A stretch of DNA of 64,000 nt from Echinarachnius parma. Taxonomy: Eukaryota > Echinodermata > Echinoidea > Clypeasteroida > Echinarachniidae. A program made the position numbers and the translations under genes. The notes beneath the pieces are model-generated. The model had not been told where the DNA came from, did not search any database, and saw only the letters and a program-made list of their open reading frames with translations. The DNA lies in NCBI GenBank assembly GCA_037951105.1, contig JBAMJV010001284.1:315681-379680 (forward strand), read 5' to 3'. Within the stretch, counting starts at the first letter, position 1; the number at the start of each line of letters is the position of its first letter. This document shows positions 26,410-38,669 of this stretch, piece after piece.

Positions 26410-26850
26410 TTCAAGTAATCTTTGCACTTAAAATAACTTCCGAATATCAAAATACGATATCGGTACCAAAACACTGCACTTCAACATACGGTATCTGATT
26501 ATGAGGTATCAATATGTAGGATTTTGCGCACAAAAATATTGCACTTAAAATAACTTCCGATAATCATAAAAAGAAAACACTGCACTTCAACTGTCTGATT
26601 ATACGAGGTATCAATCTGTACGATTTTTGTACAAAAATATTGTTCTTACAACAACTTCCGATTATAAAAAAAATTACAAAAACACTGCACTTGAACTTTC
26701 TGGTTATGAGGTATGTAATTTATATACAATGTTTGTAGAAAAAATGCACTTAAAATAACTTCCGATTATCACAAATACCAAAACTGATATTAAAGCATAC
26801 CATTTTTGGTTTAACAAAATAATACTACACTTAATTGATATAACTTCCCA
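26410..26850. repeat. Tandem repeat, ~105-bp unit, about four copies
   Basis: The phrases AAATAACTTCCGATTATC, AACACTGCACTTCAAC, GATTATGAGGTATCAAT and AAAAATATTGCACTTA recur in order. The last copy is partial. Confidence 0.8.
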
Positions 26851-27002
26851 AAACAGTACGTTATCCGGTTCAATACTTCTTGTCTGGCCACTTTGGCTCC
26901 CAATTGTGACGTCACTTCAGACATGGACGTTTCTAATGTGTCAGAGTGGTGTAGCTAGAGGGCCTACGGGCAAGTCCCCACCCTCCAACCATGGAAGCAA
27001 TG

Positions 27003-27107
27003 CATGGGCGTCGATCTGTCATTGATACCCATTCATCAGGGGGGATGATCTATTCATTCACCCCCCCCCCCTGATGAATAGGTATTACGTAAGTATCGAC
27101 ACCCATG
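27003..27107. mobile_element. Palindromic ~105-bp hAT-like MITE, copy 1
   Basis: Ends CATGGGCGTCGAT and TATCGACACCCATG; the centre is a C-run flanked by CATTCATCAGG and CTGATGAATAGG. Direct repeats AAGCAATG flank it at 26995-27002 and 27108-27115. The 8-bp duplication suggests hAT-type insertion. Confidence 0.88.
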
Positions 27108-27164
27108 AAGCAATGTTCCTCGGTCATCGGATGCAGTTCACTTACTCGACTTCCTGGGGAGCTT

Positions 27165-27330
27165 TCTAATCATCATCTTCATGATCATCGTTATCATCGT
27201 CTTCATCGTCATCATCATCATCATCATCATCATCATCGTCTTCATCATCGTCATCATCGCCCCATCATCATTATCATCATCATTATCATCATCATCATCG
27301 TCATCATCGTCATCATCGTCTTCATCGTCA
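27165..27330. repeat. (ATC)n microsatellite
   Basis: CATCAT/CGTCAT trinucleotide repeat with substitutions. All open frames over it are repeat translations (His-rich, Ile-rich, Asp-rich). Confidence 0.95.
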
Positions 27331-30300
27331 TGCATTGACATACAAAGTAAAGCAAGATTAACATCCCTGTGTGTATATTGACAGCGTGGGAAATAAAGCT
27401 ACATGGAAATATCTTCCAGTCAACCACTTGTATCATTATCAAGTTGTTTTGCTCAAATGCAAGACAGTATTGACCTGTCTGTACTAATGATTCTATATTC
27501 TGCGTATCGGCTAGACCATAATAAGACAAATCTCAAGTGCATTATAAGTGTTCATTGGCACCGGTTATCTTGCGTTTTGGTTTCATTGACAAAATTGTGA
27601 AAGGGAAGTATCTTCTTGGGGCATCCGGTAAATCCTTCCAAAACGACTTGAACCTTGACATTTCAACAATTTGATCGTTTGGGGCGTATCTTCGAATCTT
27701 TATAATGAAAAGCACCTTTTTAGATCTATAATAGCAGACTCAAAAAGAGGTAATGCCATCGATACACAAATAAATTTATATATTTTTCGATGGATAATGC
27801 CAAAAAATACCATCTATGACAGAGCTTGGATGTTGATGGCGGCATTTCTTTGCAAAAGTGCAAAACGGCGAGCTAGCTCTTTGCAGCGCGCTTGTATTAC
27901 TCGTTATATTATTTTACTCCTGGCATCTAGCCTATATTTTGTTTTAACCGTTAATAATTAGACATTGTATCTTGGCACAAAAACTCGAGAAAGTGGAATC
28001 GTTCTTCAGCAAACACCTATTTCAATCTAGTCTACACACACACTGATTAGCCTGGGCAACTACAAAGCCCCACCGCGACAACAAAAAAAAAGGGGGGGGG
28101 GGCTGCATGGCTTGCTTTCAGACTGATTTAATCAAAAGGGAATATAAAAGTTGACTTAAGAAGAAGCAGATTACTATTTGGTACCATCGTGCTCATTTCT
28201 TGGTACTTAATGTATCACTCTGAGCTACAGTACACAAGCAGAAGCTTGTAAGGCTGGTAGAAGTAGGAGTGGAAGGAGAAAAAGAAGAAGAAAAAAATAA
28301 CTAGACACTTTGCTTTTTGACGACAAAACATTTTAACTCGATTTCTTTCAAAAGAATCCGTATACAAGAGAATCAAACACACACGCCGTAGTTTTGTTTT
28401 GTTTGGACAAGTCATTGGAGTTTAAATACATTGAATGACTTACTGCATTTGGGTGAATGGGGGAGGGAGAGGGGGCTTGAAGAGCAAAGAGACTTGCGCA
28501 AATTAATCCAAAGCAATGTTTTCTTTTCTCCATTGTCGTCGTGACAGGCGATGTTTGCTCGTCGCCATCAATCTATAACGCAGAAGCAGAGATGTTTGAA
28601 GAAAAAAGAAAAGGGGGCTGTACAACTTTGCAATTCCATGAGACATTATTTCTTTTCTCTTTCTAGATCGACTCCGCAACTTGCTGAATGGTTAGAATAC
28701 GTAATGTTTACCCATCGCGTTAAAATTTCACTGATACACTCTATTTCAATGTTAAAAGGATTTTGCGCCGACGGATTTTTTTGTTTCTGCTAACGTTCCG
28801 TTGTAGAGTAAAGGTTACCGGGTAATTCGTTTGGACATTGTCATAACTTGAAGAAAAATAGTGCTTCTTGTCGCTAGAGTAACATTTCTGTCAAGTTAAT
28901 GTTTCATTCGTTCTATTATCATGACTCTATCGTTCTATGATCATGCCTCCTGAAACAATATTGATACGTCTTTTATACAGATATAGTGGAAGTGTGAGCT
29001 TCAATAAAACGCAATTCTAAAAAAATAAAAAAATAAATAAAACATCTCATATTTTCAAACAACAATTGAAGAATGACCCTGTGTTTCTTTATATTAGAAA
29101 ATTTTACCACATGGCAGATATAATAAAAATAGACTAATAAAAACAAATTAATTGAATAGCCGAGTATACATATTTTGGATTTTTGGAATTATATAAATGG
29201 TGACTTTTTTATGGATAGCATTATTGTTAAAACATAATTAAAGGAAAGCATAACGTCCGCCTGTTTTCTCATTGTAGATTCGCGATTTTGCGATAATAAT
29301 AATCCATAATTATACGCAATAGAATTCTACGATTATGATGGAATTATTGACTTTAAATTTCGGACAAGACACACAATCACCGTCGACATAATTGTGACAA
29401 CCTAAAAGCGAAACACCTTAATCGGTTTGTGTGCTCGGAACGTTTGTAACTCGGGGAGTCAGAGGGCGGCCTTTCGGAATCTTGTTGACTTTCGCATCTT
29501 ACTAAACTGCTAAAGAACTTGTTCTTTTTAATCCTAACCAATGACGTAAATAATTGGGGTCGCCCCTGGTCCCATCGCCCCCAATTATTGGGGGGGGGGG
29601 GGGCAATTTACATCCTCGACGTGGGGGATACTTGCACCCATAAGGGAAATAAAGTAAAATACCGACAAACATGTGGATATAATGGCCACTGTAGACAGGT
29701 GACCTCTATCATGTCTATTGACAGGTTCTACAATATATATTTGTTTTGGTCTGCAGTGGATCACTTTTTGTGGCCACTAAAGGCAGCTTGGCTGCTACAG
29801 ACAGGTTGAACTCTAAATATAATTATCATGATTTATTTTTGCCAACAAGCACCCCCTCTCATTGACGCCCCCACCTCCCCAAGCCTTGATTAGCCCTGGA
29901 TACGCCATTATATAGCAAAAACGCCCCCTTTCCCTCCCCCATCGAGTATAATTAAATGTGTACACATTTAAAAATCCATAGCCGTTGATCTGTCACCATT
30001 GTAGCGGGGGGGGGGGGGGGGGGGGGGAACTGTAAACCAAACGATTATGGTTATCAGTAGCTATTATGAGTAGTATTATTTGTCGTCGTTGTCACGGATA
30101 CGGCATACGCGTCCGTCACATACTGAACCCAAATTTCGTAACCATTAGCATCTGATAAATAAGCTTGCCTAATAAATTTAGAAGAAAAAGGAATAAAAGG
30201 GATTAAGGTACAAGAGTGAAAATGAGAAAGACGAGATTATTATTCGAGAAAAGTTTATGATTTGATGCCGGTTCTTAAAAACTAACGTTAAAAACTCAGA

Positions 30301-30871
30301 TGCGGTCTCTAAACAAGATTTAACCCTTAAACTGCTAAGGACGTTATGTTTGTTATACTATTTTGCACCATATTTGCTCCAAGTGTGTCTTTATCGCAAT
30401 TTCTTACAGCTAAACACGTGCTTGGGTAACTATGTCTTGGCAAATTGAGTGAATATAACCTATACGGTTCCGATTCTCGGTGGTCTGTATACTATTATAT
30501 TTTATCGGTAATAACAACGTATATTTTCACCACATATTTAGATATGATTGTCAACAGTTCTCTATAGTGGTTTACACGCTGTCTCAAGACATTCCACGCC
30601 AGAGCTTTCGGCTTTGCGCCCAGTCGTGCTCCGGTTGATCCCTATAGTGTTTGGAAACAGGTGCGTTTGTTTAAATGTTGTAAGATGTTTGTTGATGAAC
30701 TTGTACTTCTCCACGGTCTCATATAGGCGTTTTGTTTTGCTTTTAGTTAATGCCGTTGCAGTGTCCCCTATCTGACAAGATAGTAGAAAAACGACCATTC
30801 CGTCATAGTTAAAAGATATTTTTGACAATGATGTTAGAACGCCCTGCGACCACGCAATATTCATGATAATA
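27331..30871. other. No gene seen
   Basis: AT-rich DNA with G-runs at ~28091-28102, 29590-29602 and 30006-30027. A repeat related to 36460-36655 and 60540-60715 lies at about 29685-29815 (GACAGGTTGAACTC, GTGGCCACTAAAG). No coding signal. Confidence 0.4.
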
Positions 30872-31875
30872 TACAGAGTGAGTCAGAAAAAATGTCCCAT
30901 CTTTTAAAAGTTGTCTTGTTTGAAGTATGAACATTTAATCATGGGTTTTATGATATGTCTTGGTAGAGTTATCCTTCCAGCATATTTTGGTACCATTTTC
31001 ATTTTAATCTCTGCACGCATGACTGAACATCAGACAATCTTTACAAGACTGCAAAATCACACTTGCGCCAAGTGGCTGGGTGAGGAATAAAACAAATTGT
31101 GAAAGAATTTATAACTTTTACTGCCGGGACACCGAACATTGGGATAACGGTGGCATAACCCTTGCAAAACTTATGTTACACTCTGAGTTCTTGCATACTC
31201 GGTGACCAAAAATTATCTCTGTTGCGGGGTGAACTGAGGACGAACCATAATTCCAGTACTTGTCCTACTCAAACAGGGCTCAACTTAATTAACTGCTGCC
31301 AAATCAGGCAAGCCCTTTGGTGGCAAGTACAACCGGATCACAGATATCCATTGTAAATTGACATTGTAAACCAACAAAATACATAAATGAGATACATTTT
31401 TATTGTTATTGTACCTACGTATTGAGATAGCAAATTTGATTTATGTGCACTTGATGATGATGGTGGTGGTGGTGGTGAATGTGTTAGGGGAAAGATTATC
31501 AGGGAATTGCCGCTTAAATATTCAGCGATCTTGTTAAAAATGAATGCTTTAACACTGCATTATATGAAACAATTTTTACTGTGCGTGTGTGTGGGGGGGT
31601 GTGTGTTTTTGTGCGTTTCTGTCTGTCTGACTGTCTTTGTTCAAAACACTGTTTATTCCTCATCCATCCACTTGGCGCAAGTGAGTTTTTGCAGTCTTGT
31701 AAAGATTGTCTGGGGGTTCAGTCATGCGTGCAGAGATTCAAATGAGAAGGGTACCGAAATATGCGTGGAGGATAGCAGCTCTACCAAGACATATCATAAA
31801 ACCCATGATTAAATGTTCATACTTCAAACAAGACAACTTTTAAAAGATGGGAAATTTTTTCTGACTCACTCTGTA
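30872..31875. mobile_element. Long terminal-inverted-repeat element (~1.0 kb, arms ~223 bp)
   Basis: The left arm 30872-31094 starts TACAGAGTGAGTCAGAAAAA; the right arm 31650-31875 ends in its reverse complement, with CTTGCGCCAAGTGG/CCACTTGGCGCAAG inside. The interior of ~555 bp lacks a transposase frame. TA at both outer ends is compatible with a Tc1/mariner-type non-autonomous element. Confidence 0.8.
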
Positions 31876-32045
31876 GTTTGTTGGAATCGCAATCATAAGA
31901 TGCATGTATAAATTATAATGTATGTGAACTGAAATTATGATGCGGACATTTTAATTTCAAACACAAAATAATGTTATGCCTGAATATTGGGGGGAAGACT
32001 GTCTTATGTAATTGCAAACACACGCTTTGTGGATCTCGAACCTAT

Positions 32046-32049
<4 letters not shown>

Positions 32050-32085
<36 letters not shown>

Positions 32086-32094
32086 TTCTCTCCC
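32050..32094 (+). repeat. (TC)n microsatellite
   Basis: Runs of TCTCTC with one interruption. Confidence 0.9.
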
Positions 32095-32247
32095 TCTAAA
32101 CAATTGTAAGTGATATTTATTCGTACTGTATGATTTGTATGTTACGTATAATTGTGATATTTGTTTTACTGATTTTGACTTTTGCACACATTTGTTTAAT
32201 GTCCGGCAACAAATTTTATGTTATTGTATTTTAACGTGACAATAAAT

Positions 32248-32277
32248 TATCTATATCTATATCTATATCTATATCTA
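32248..32277 (+). repeat. (ATCTAT)n short microsatellite
   Basis: Five tandem copies of ATCTAT/CTATAT following AATAAATT. Confidence 0.85.
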
Positions 32278-32880
32278 ACCCCATAATAGGAAGGCAAAGC
32301 CGCTTGCAAACTTGTCATGCTACTCGAGCCATGCCTGTTCCGCAACTATTATATAATGATATTTGAAAAAAAATGTATTGTTTACTACGTAACCTTAATG
32401 TAAGGCACATGTCCTTGTACACCTGTACACAGTAACACAATTAAATAATATTGGACTTACTGGTCCCAAAAGCACAATTAGGCTGGGGTCTATAGATAAT
32501 GTGTACCATTTAGTATTCAATGGTGTTCGCATCATCTTATTCATCCGCGTTGACCTTTAACATAGATACCCAGATAAAGTCATTACCCATCCTCCGCCAA
32601 CTTGAAAGAATGTACGAAATTAAAAGGTGTTGGTTCTGATAAGACGAAAGATGCGGTTCACCATTTTCGCTCTTCACTCACTCGCGTTTTCTCAGATGTC
32701 TAAGCCCAAAAGTTGTAAATCCTGGAAAGCGCATCTATTGTTAAGATTATTGTGTGGGTCTAATCCACAAAGGGAAGCGCGGTTTCGCGAGCAAACGATG
32801 AGAGACAATCGGGCGAGAAGATGAAAGTTTGGACAGGGGCGGTTACTTCATGAAGTACCCCTTACAGTCAGTCTCTCATC

Positions 32881-33416
32881 TTAAAGGGATCTAGTAATTT
32901 TGTCGACAAGTGCAAAAAGTGATGAATGGTGGATAAAATGTGTATTAATTGTCATGATCACGGGCGTAGACATGTCATTGATACCCATTCAACTGGGGGA
33001 TGATCTATTCATTCACCCCCCCCCCCCCCCAGTTGAATAGGTATTACGTAAGTCGCTACGCCCGTGGTCATGATTGTTGTGATCTGATATGACTTTCCAC
33101 TGAGTAACGCGTGAACATTTCAAGTTAAATGTATATTATAAGTATGGCCAAGTAATGAGCAAAAATGCACAATGATATTTGCTAACTTATTGCATTGACT
33201 TTGTACACAGTTTTATCTTTCCAGTGGGTAATTTAACATTCGAACACTTCAATCGTAAATATCCCTTTTAACGAAAGGGAGTTTCGAACAACCAAAACCT
33301 GTTCCATGCTTCTATTGGTAATACGAATACAACAAGTTATGAGAGATCCACTACTGTAATGTAGAGTTCAAAGTAAGTTTTGGGGATTTGGGCAATATGT
33401 TACTAGATCCCTTTAA
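32881..33416. mobile_element. TTAA-flanked MITE, family AGGGATCTAGTAAC, copy 2 (interrupted)
   Basis: Begins TTAAAGGGATCTAGTAATTT and ends TTACTAGATCCCTTTAA. The interior shares GTACACAGTTTT and AATATCCCTTTTAACGAAAG phrases with copy 1 at 7344-7736, partly in opposite orientation. A younger hAT-like MITE sits inside it at 32959-33066. Confidence 0.8.
32959..33066. mobile_element. Palindromic ~105-bp hAT-like MITE, copy 2 (nested)
   Basis: Ends CACGGGCGTAG and CTACGCCCGTG, with a long C-run in the centre. Flanked by the perfect 8-bp duplication GTCATGAT (32951-32958 and 33067-33074). It interrupts the TTAA-flanked element and is therefore younger. Confidence 0.9.
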
Positions 33417-33849
33417 CATTGTTTAACAGTAAGCCCGGAGTCACCATCCCTAACAAGATTGCTAACTTTTCGTGCAAACATTTACCCTTTTTAGCTGTTG
33501 TCGCAATAGAGAGAGGACATTATTTTCTTTTCATGTCTGACGATCGACGAGAAGAGAAGAATTAAGAACTCTTGTGTGACACAACCACTATAAAACGCAA
33601 ACAATCGCAATCCCCTAGTATCAAACCTTTACAACAAAAGCGAGTGCGATATATGTATACGTCTTGTTATCAGATCGTGTACATGAAATTACTGGGTAAC
33701 ATTTCCTTACATACAGGGAAACTGAAACAACTTCGGAACGGAATTTTCTTTATACGAAAAAAAAAAGACTGACTGACTGATTGTGAATAAATAAATTAAT
33801 GAATTTGGTTTATATTATGTTCACTATATATTTTTCTTATTCTATAGAC

Positions 33850-34481
33850 TTAAAGGGACATTCCCTCTTTTGCAAGCCAAGTTTCAAAAGTTGCGAGGTT
33901 ATTGTCTTATATGAAAGAAAATTTAATAGCATGCCTGAACAAATTAGGGCTTGAAATCTTTTTTTCGTGAAGTTATAGACCTTAAACGAATACAACGACA
34001 ACCAACGGTTAATTGTGCATTTACGTGTATTCACCCAGTGAGGAAGTTCGTACACGGATTCCACAAAGTACCACAACGTTATGCGTGACCCCTACATGAC
34101 CCGCGCTAGCTACGTGACCCGCACATACATAATAATAGCATGACCGAATATTAAACAAAATAACCAAACCTCCCTTAAACTGACTAAATGTAATTACATA
34201 TTCTTCCTTTTTGAGATTTTTTCCGTGACATACCTTTACAAATGTCGGCTTCACAATACCTTTATAAGAATAAGTACAATATTGTTGTAAAATTATGCTA
34301 AATCAGTTAAACTCTTTTATTGACCGATATATAGTTTGATGGAGGGACGCAATCGTTTTTTATCCGTAGAATCAAAATTACAGGGCTGTTCGATCTGATT
34401 TTTGTGTGTGTGTTACATTCATCCCCATCCGTCAACTGGAAACTGTTCAGACGTTTTGTAAAAGAGGGACAGTCCCTTTAA
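33850..34481 (-). mobile_element. TTAA-flanked element, family AGGGACA, copy 2
   Basis: Begins TTAAAGGGACATTCCCTCTT and ends AGAGGGACAGTCCCTTTAA. It aligns with the reverse complement of 11732-12243 over most of its length (for example GCATGCCTGAACAAATTAGG). It holds an additional ~120 bp around 34100-34220 that copy 1 lacks. Confidence 0.8.
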
Positions 34482-34989
34482 TAAAGCAACTTTGAGGTTC
34501 CCGTTTGAAATTGGTTAACAAATTTAATAAATAGGTGACACGATTATCCATTAGTACATTCATTATAAATTATGTATAAATGATAATTGGTTTAATAGTT
34601 ATATTCATTTTCTTCCTTTGTTCTCTATTTCGATCATCTCATTTGCATAAAAGTGCGACACGCGAATGATTAGTGGCCTCTACATATCACTGCATTAAAC
34701 AAATTAAAGAATATAATAGGTTTTCCCGTCCATTTTCAAACTTTTGCCATTCAATTGTATACAATCATGTTCACTTCAATTTCGTCCCGAGGAGCCTGGA
34801 CTGTACTAATGCCAACTTCAATTTCTTCTTTGGTCGATCAATTTCATATATAAAGTCCATCCAACTTAGTCATTTGTCACGCATTTTCGTCCATACATTT
34901 TCACTGTGAATTTTGTTTTACTCTATAAGGTTAACATACTTCTTTTCTCTATGAAATGATATGACTCTATACGGGGGAATTTCAACCAT

Positions 34990-35175
34990 GTACAAAGTTA
35001 CTGAAATGTTTTAGCAAATGTCACTCTGCATTCTGCCCATTAGTCGGTCATATATGACGTTCATTTACCGTGGAATTTCCACACATCACTCAGTGGACAT
35101 ATCATAACACATAATTACACATTTCATCAACCTTCGTCAGTTCTGGAACATGTCAACAAAGTTTTAGATCGCTAA
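34990..35175. mobile_element. Fragment of the AGGGATCTAGTAAC MITE family
   Basis: Shares ATTAGTCGGTCATAT, ACGTTCATTTA, CAGTGGACATATCA and ACATGTCAACAAAGTT with the right half of the copy at 7344-7736. The terminal TTAA is lost. Confidence 0.6.
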
Positions 35176-35408
35176 AACCAATACAAATGTCCTTTTAATT
35201 GCAAACCCAGTTCGTTTGCAACATTTAATTGACATGTATCATCATGATCATGTCACAGAAACAGATGAGTGATTATATTAAATTCCACTCAAGAGGGCGT
35301 TCAGTCTTTTACGATGACATAGACATTGCGTTCAAAGGTTCTATGACATGCAAATGCTACACTGTGTTGTGTATATTTTGTAAATTATGTATCTATCATT
35401 TTCTTCAT

Positions 35409-35532
35409 TGTGCCGATAACGATGATGATATCGATGACATTATCGATGACGACTAGGACGACCATGACGACCAAGACGATGATATGTGATGATGATGATG
35501 ATGATGATAACGATGATGACGATGACGATGAC

Positions 35533-35618
<86 letters not shown>

Positions 35619-35670
35619 CGATGATGACGATGGTGATGATAATGATGATGATGATAATTATGATCATGAT
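35409..35670 (+). repeat. (GAT/GAC)n microsatellite
   Basis: GATGAC hexamer blocks (about 35517-35570) flanked by pure GAT runs. The Asp-rich frames across it are not genes. Confidence 0.95.
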
Positions 35671-35956
35671 CTCGCCTTGGGTACAAAGATTTAAAGTTGA
35701 TCACGACTGTCTTTTCTATAGATCATACACCACAGGCGGAAATCAGGGAGGCCAGACTGAGACAGAGCCGTATTCGGCTCTGGCCAGATAATTATAATTC
35801 TGTGACAGAGAGGTGGAATAACGCCATCTAGCGTTTTCAGAATTACATTGTTAAAGAATCGTTGCCCCTTATAAATGGCTTATCTTTTTTGTTCTTTATT
35901 TTGTTCATTTTTTGGTCATAAATATATCATTATTATTATCCGATTATCTTCAAGTT

Positions 35957-36055
35957 CATCATCATCGTCATCACCATCACCACCATCGCCACCATCGCCA
36001 CCATCGTCATCATAGTCATCGTTGTCGTCATCATCATCATCATCATCATCATCAC
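35957..36055 (+). repeat. (ATC)n microsatellite, imperfect
   Basis: CATCATCGTC/CACCATCGCC trinucleotide repeat. Confidence 0.92.
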
Positions 36056-36364
36056 ACACAAAAAAACAAACATGGGTGTGCGGGGAATATTTCTCAGTGT
36101 GGGAGGGGGGCTAGTTATTTTTTCTGAATTATCATTCCTTCCATATTCACAACACGTTTGGCAAAAAATAGCACGATCTGTTCACAAAACAAATTAATTG
36201 GAATATTCTCCTAAATATAAGATGCATTCGCCGGAACATGATCGAGATGCTTTTGCCCGAATACATGATGTCTTTTACAGATTTGTAGATGCTTTGGCTA
36301 ATATGAGTAATCTTTTGCCTAAGCATGGAATACTTATGTATGAAAAGTGGTGTTAGAGCCACAA

Positions 36365-36410
36365 GCTAGCCCCCCCCCCCCCCTGGGCCGCCCCCCCCCC
36401 CCCCCCGCCT
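36365..36410. repeat. Double C-run
   Basis: Two C-runs of 13 and ~17 bases separated by TGGGCCG. Such sites are prone to assembly and length errors. Confidence 0.85.
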
Positions 36411-36459
36411 CTGACGTCAAATTCTTTATAGCGTTTACGCTCCAGTATAGGATTACCAG

Positions 36460-36655
36460 TGTTCACACTCTATACAGCCAAACATGTGTTACTGACCTCT
36501 CTATAGTAGCCACCTGTCTACAGTGACCACCTATTTTGTACCCTATAGTCAATATATACCTGTATAAGTCAACCTGTCTATAGAGGCTGCCTCTTTAGGG
36601 TGGTCACTTTTATTTTCTGTCTCCCTTGGGTGGTCACTATAAACAGGTTCGACTT
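36460..36655. repeat. Dispersed repeat with CTGTCTATAG...GTGGTCACT motifs
   Basis: GTAGCCACCTGTCTACAGTG, CAACCTGTCTATAGAGG and GGTGGTCACTATAAACAGG are internally repetitive and occur in related form at 29685-29815 and 60540-60715. I cannot assign a class. Confidence 0.6.
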
Positions 36656-38532
36656 TGAAATTAATAACTGATTACATTTTAAATAATGTTTTCATATATT
36701 TATTATAATTTTTAAAAGTTTACAAAATTAATTTGTAGGAAGAGCAATAAAACGATTTGATATACATACATAAGCAATACATTTTGTTATAATAGTTTTT
36801 GTTAATGATGATAATAAAACAAAATGATAGGTTCGATTTATATAGCGTTTATAATATGATAATATGATCATCTCTACGCGCTTTGCACTATATTAGAAAA
36901 AAGAACATACTGAGCGTCGCTATTTATTCATAGCAAAATCAGGTCACTGAATTTAAAATCGAACAGGAGAGTAGCGAAAACGAAAAGATAGAAAACATAC
37001 TTAACTGCAATGCATGGATTTTTTTTATTATAATAAAAAAATAAGAGTCAATAATAATGTTAGAAAATTGTTGTCCATTTATAACGTAAATGAATGAAGA
37101 ATAAATCATCGTTCTAGAAGAAGGAAATAAACGCAAAATAATTACACACCGTTATGTTTAAATGCAAAGCATGATAAACATAGTTTGTTCAGTGGTCGAA
37201 ATAATAATTAAAACGAATATAATATAATTAAATAGCATTAAGAAACCACAGTTCGCTAAAACCTTCACAAATATGATGTATTTTCTACTTTAATACCCCC
37301 AGAATTATTCCTAGCAACATGACTAGGCTGACGACATGTTTGTCTAACAAAGCAACAAATAATTTATTCGAGATGAGTTCATTTATAAGGTCGTCATGCG
37401 TATGAATTTGGATAATGATTATGTAAAGATGTTAGCCTTTATTAAAAATTAAAAAAAAGTACATTAACAATTTACCAATCTACGTGTTGAACAGAAATAA
37501 TGCATGGCATTGTCACATCATAGCGACCATGGCACCAAATTATGAATTGAAGTTTAAAATGTGAACGACTAAATCTAATGTATAATAAGAACAGCACAAC
37601 AAACAAAATAAATACATTGAAACGTGCGAGTTGTAACTCTTAATCATTGAATTCACCAATAATATTACGTATCTAGTTTGTGACTTTGTCACGAAAAATG
37701 CACCATCAGAAGAACTAATTATTACGCTCTTATTACAATTTATAATAATTTGCTACTATACTGAAGCGTGTAATACACTGAGAAGATGTTTAAAAAGTGA
37801 ACACCGCATTGCAAGAATGGCGGCCTTTTCAAAATTTCCATTACAATTTGAGCGGAAGATCTTAGACAATAATATATAATATTAAAAGATGTAATACTTG
37901 CGTAGAAATATTGGACGGGAATATTTTGGTAAACGTTCTGCCACATTGATCTTAATCTTTTTTTTCTTTCTTTCTATACACTTTGTACAGTTTATACCCG
38001 AGTCAATCACACTATGTATATCGATCAAATTCGAAAGTTATGTACACCCCGAATAATTAATAATCACATCACAATTATCATATTGTAGTGTCCGACTGCA
38101 CCAGTCTTTCTCTTGTTACAACATAAATGTAGACATTCACTTGTTCACTTAAAGACACTGGGTCGATGTGTCCGACGGGCGCGTTTCTATGAGCTCATAT
38201 AGAGAGGCGCCATGTCTGTCCATGTTATACGCACGGCGCTCGATCTGTGTCACGGGGTCGGTGTCTCAGTTTTAATAGTTGCACTCGCGCACGATTGTGA
38301 TTTCTTTTCACTCGAAGAACGTATAATATAGGCCTATTTTTCCACGAGGTCCGTGATTGCATCACATTCTTTAAAGATTCTGTAATGTATTTGGTATGCA
38401 CATTGTATAGACGGTTCCATACAATTGTACGTTCGTCCAATAAGGTCCGATTTCTTATGGTACAAGGCTCATTCAAAATAGCGAGCCGAGTTCACCGCAC
38501 GGCGTAAATGGGCTGGAACTAAATAATGCCAC
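36656..38532. other. No gene seen
   Basis: AT-rich DNA. A sequence like the SINE tail at 8640-8890 (TTATATAGCG...GCGCTTTGCAC, reverse orientation) lies at ~36838-36895. The rest is unclassified. Confidence 0.4.
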
Positions 38533-38569
38533 TTTATTACCCGCAAAACATAATCTTCTTTATTTTATT
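38533..38569 (-). terminator. Candidate poly(A) signals of the Tctex-1 gene
   Basis: AATAAA occurs three times on the minus strand (38564-38569, 38559-38564 and 38533-38538), 100-137 bp after the stop codon. Such spacing is normal for a short 3'UTR. Confidence 0.55.
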
Positions 38570-38669
38570 TGAATTATCAGAATTCATATGGACTCAACTT
38601 CGATGGTGTAAACTCTATCCACACTGAGTGATTTTAGAAAGCCAAGTCAAGACGTTTGAAAGTTTTCGG

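Noticed and set aside
35410..35791. Poly-Asp, poly-Ile, poly-His and poly-Met frames
   Set aside because: These are all frames of the GAT/GAC microsatellite. The same holds for 27105-27529.
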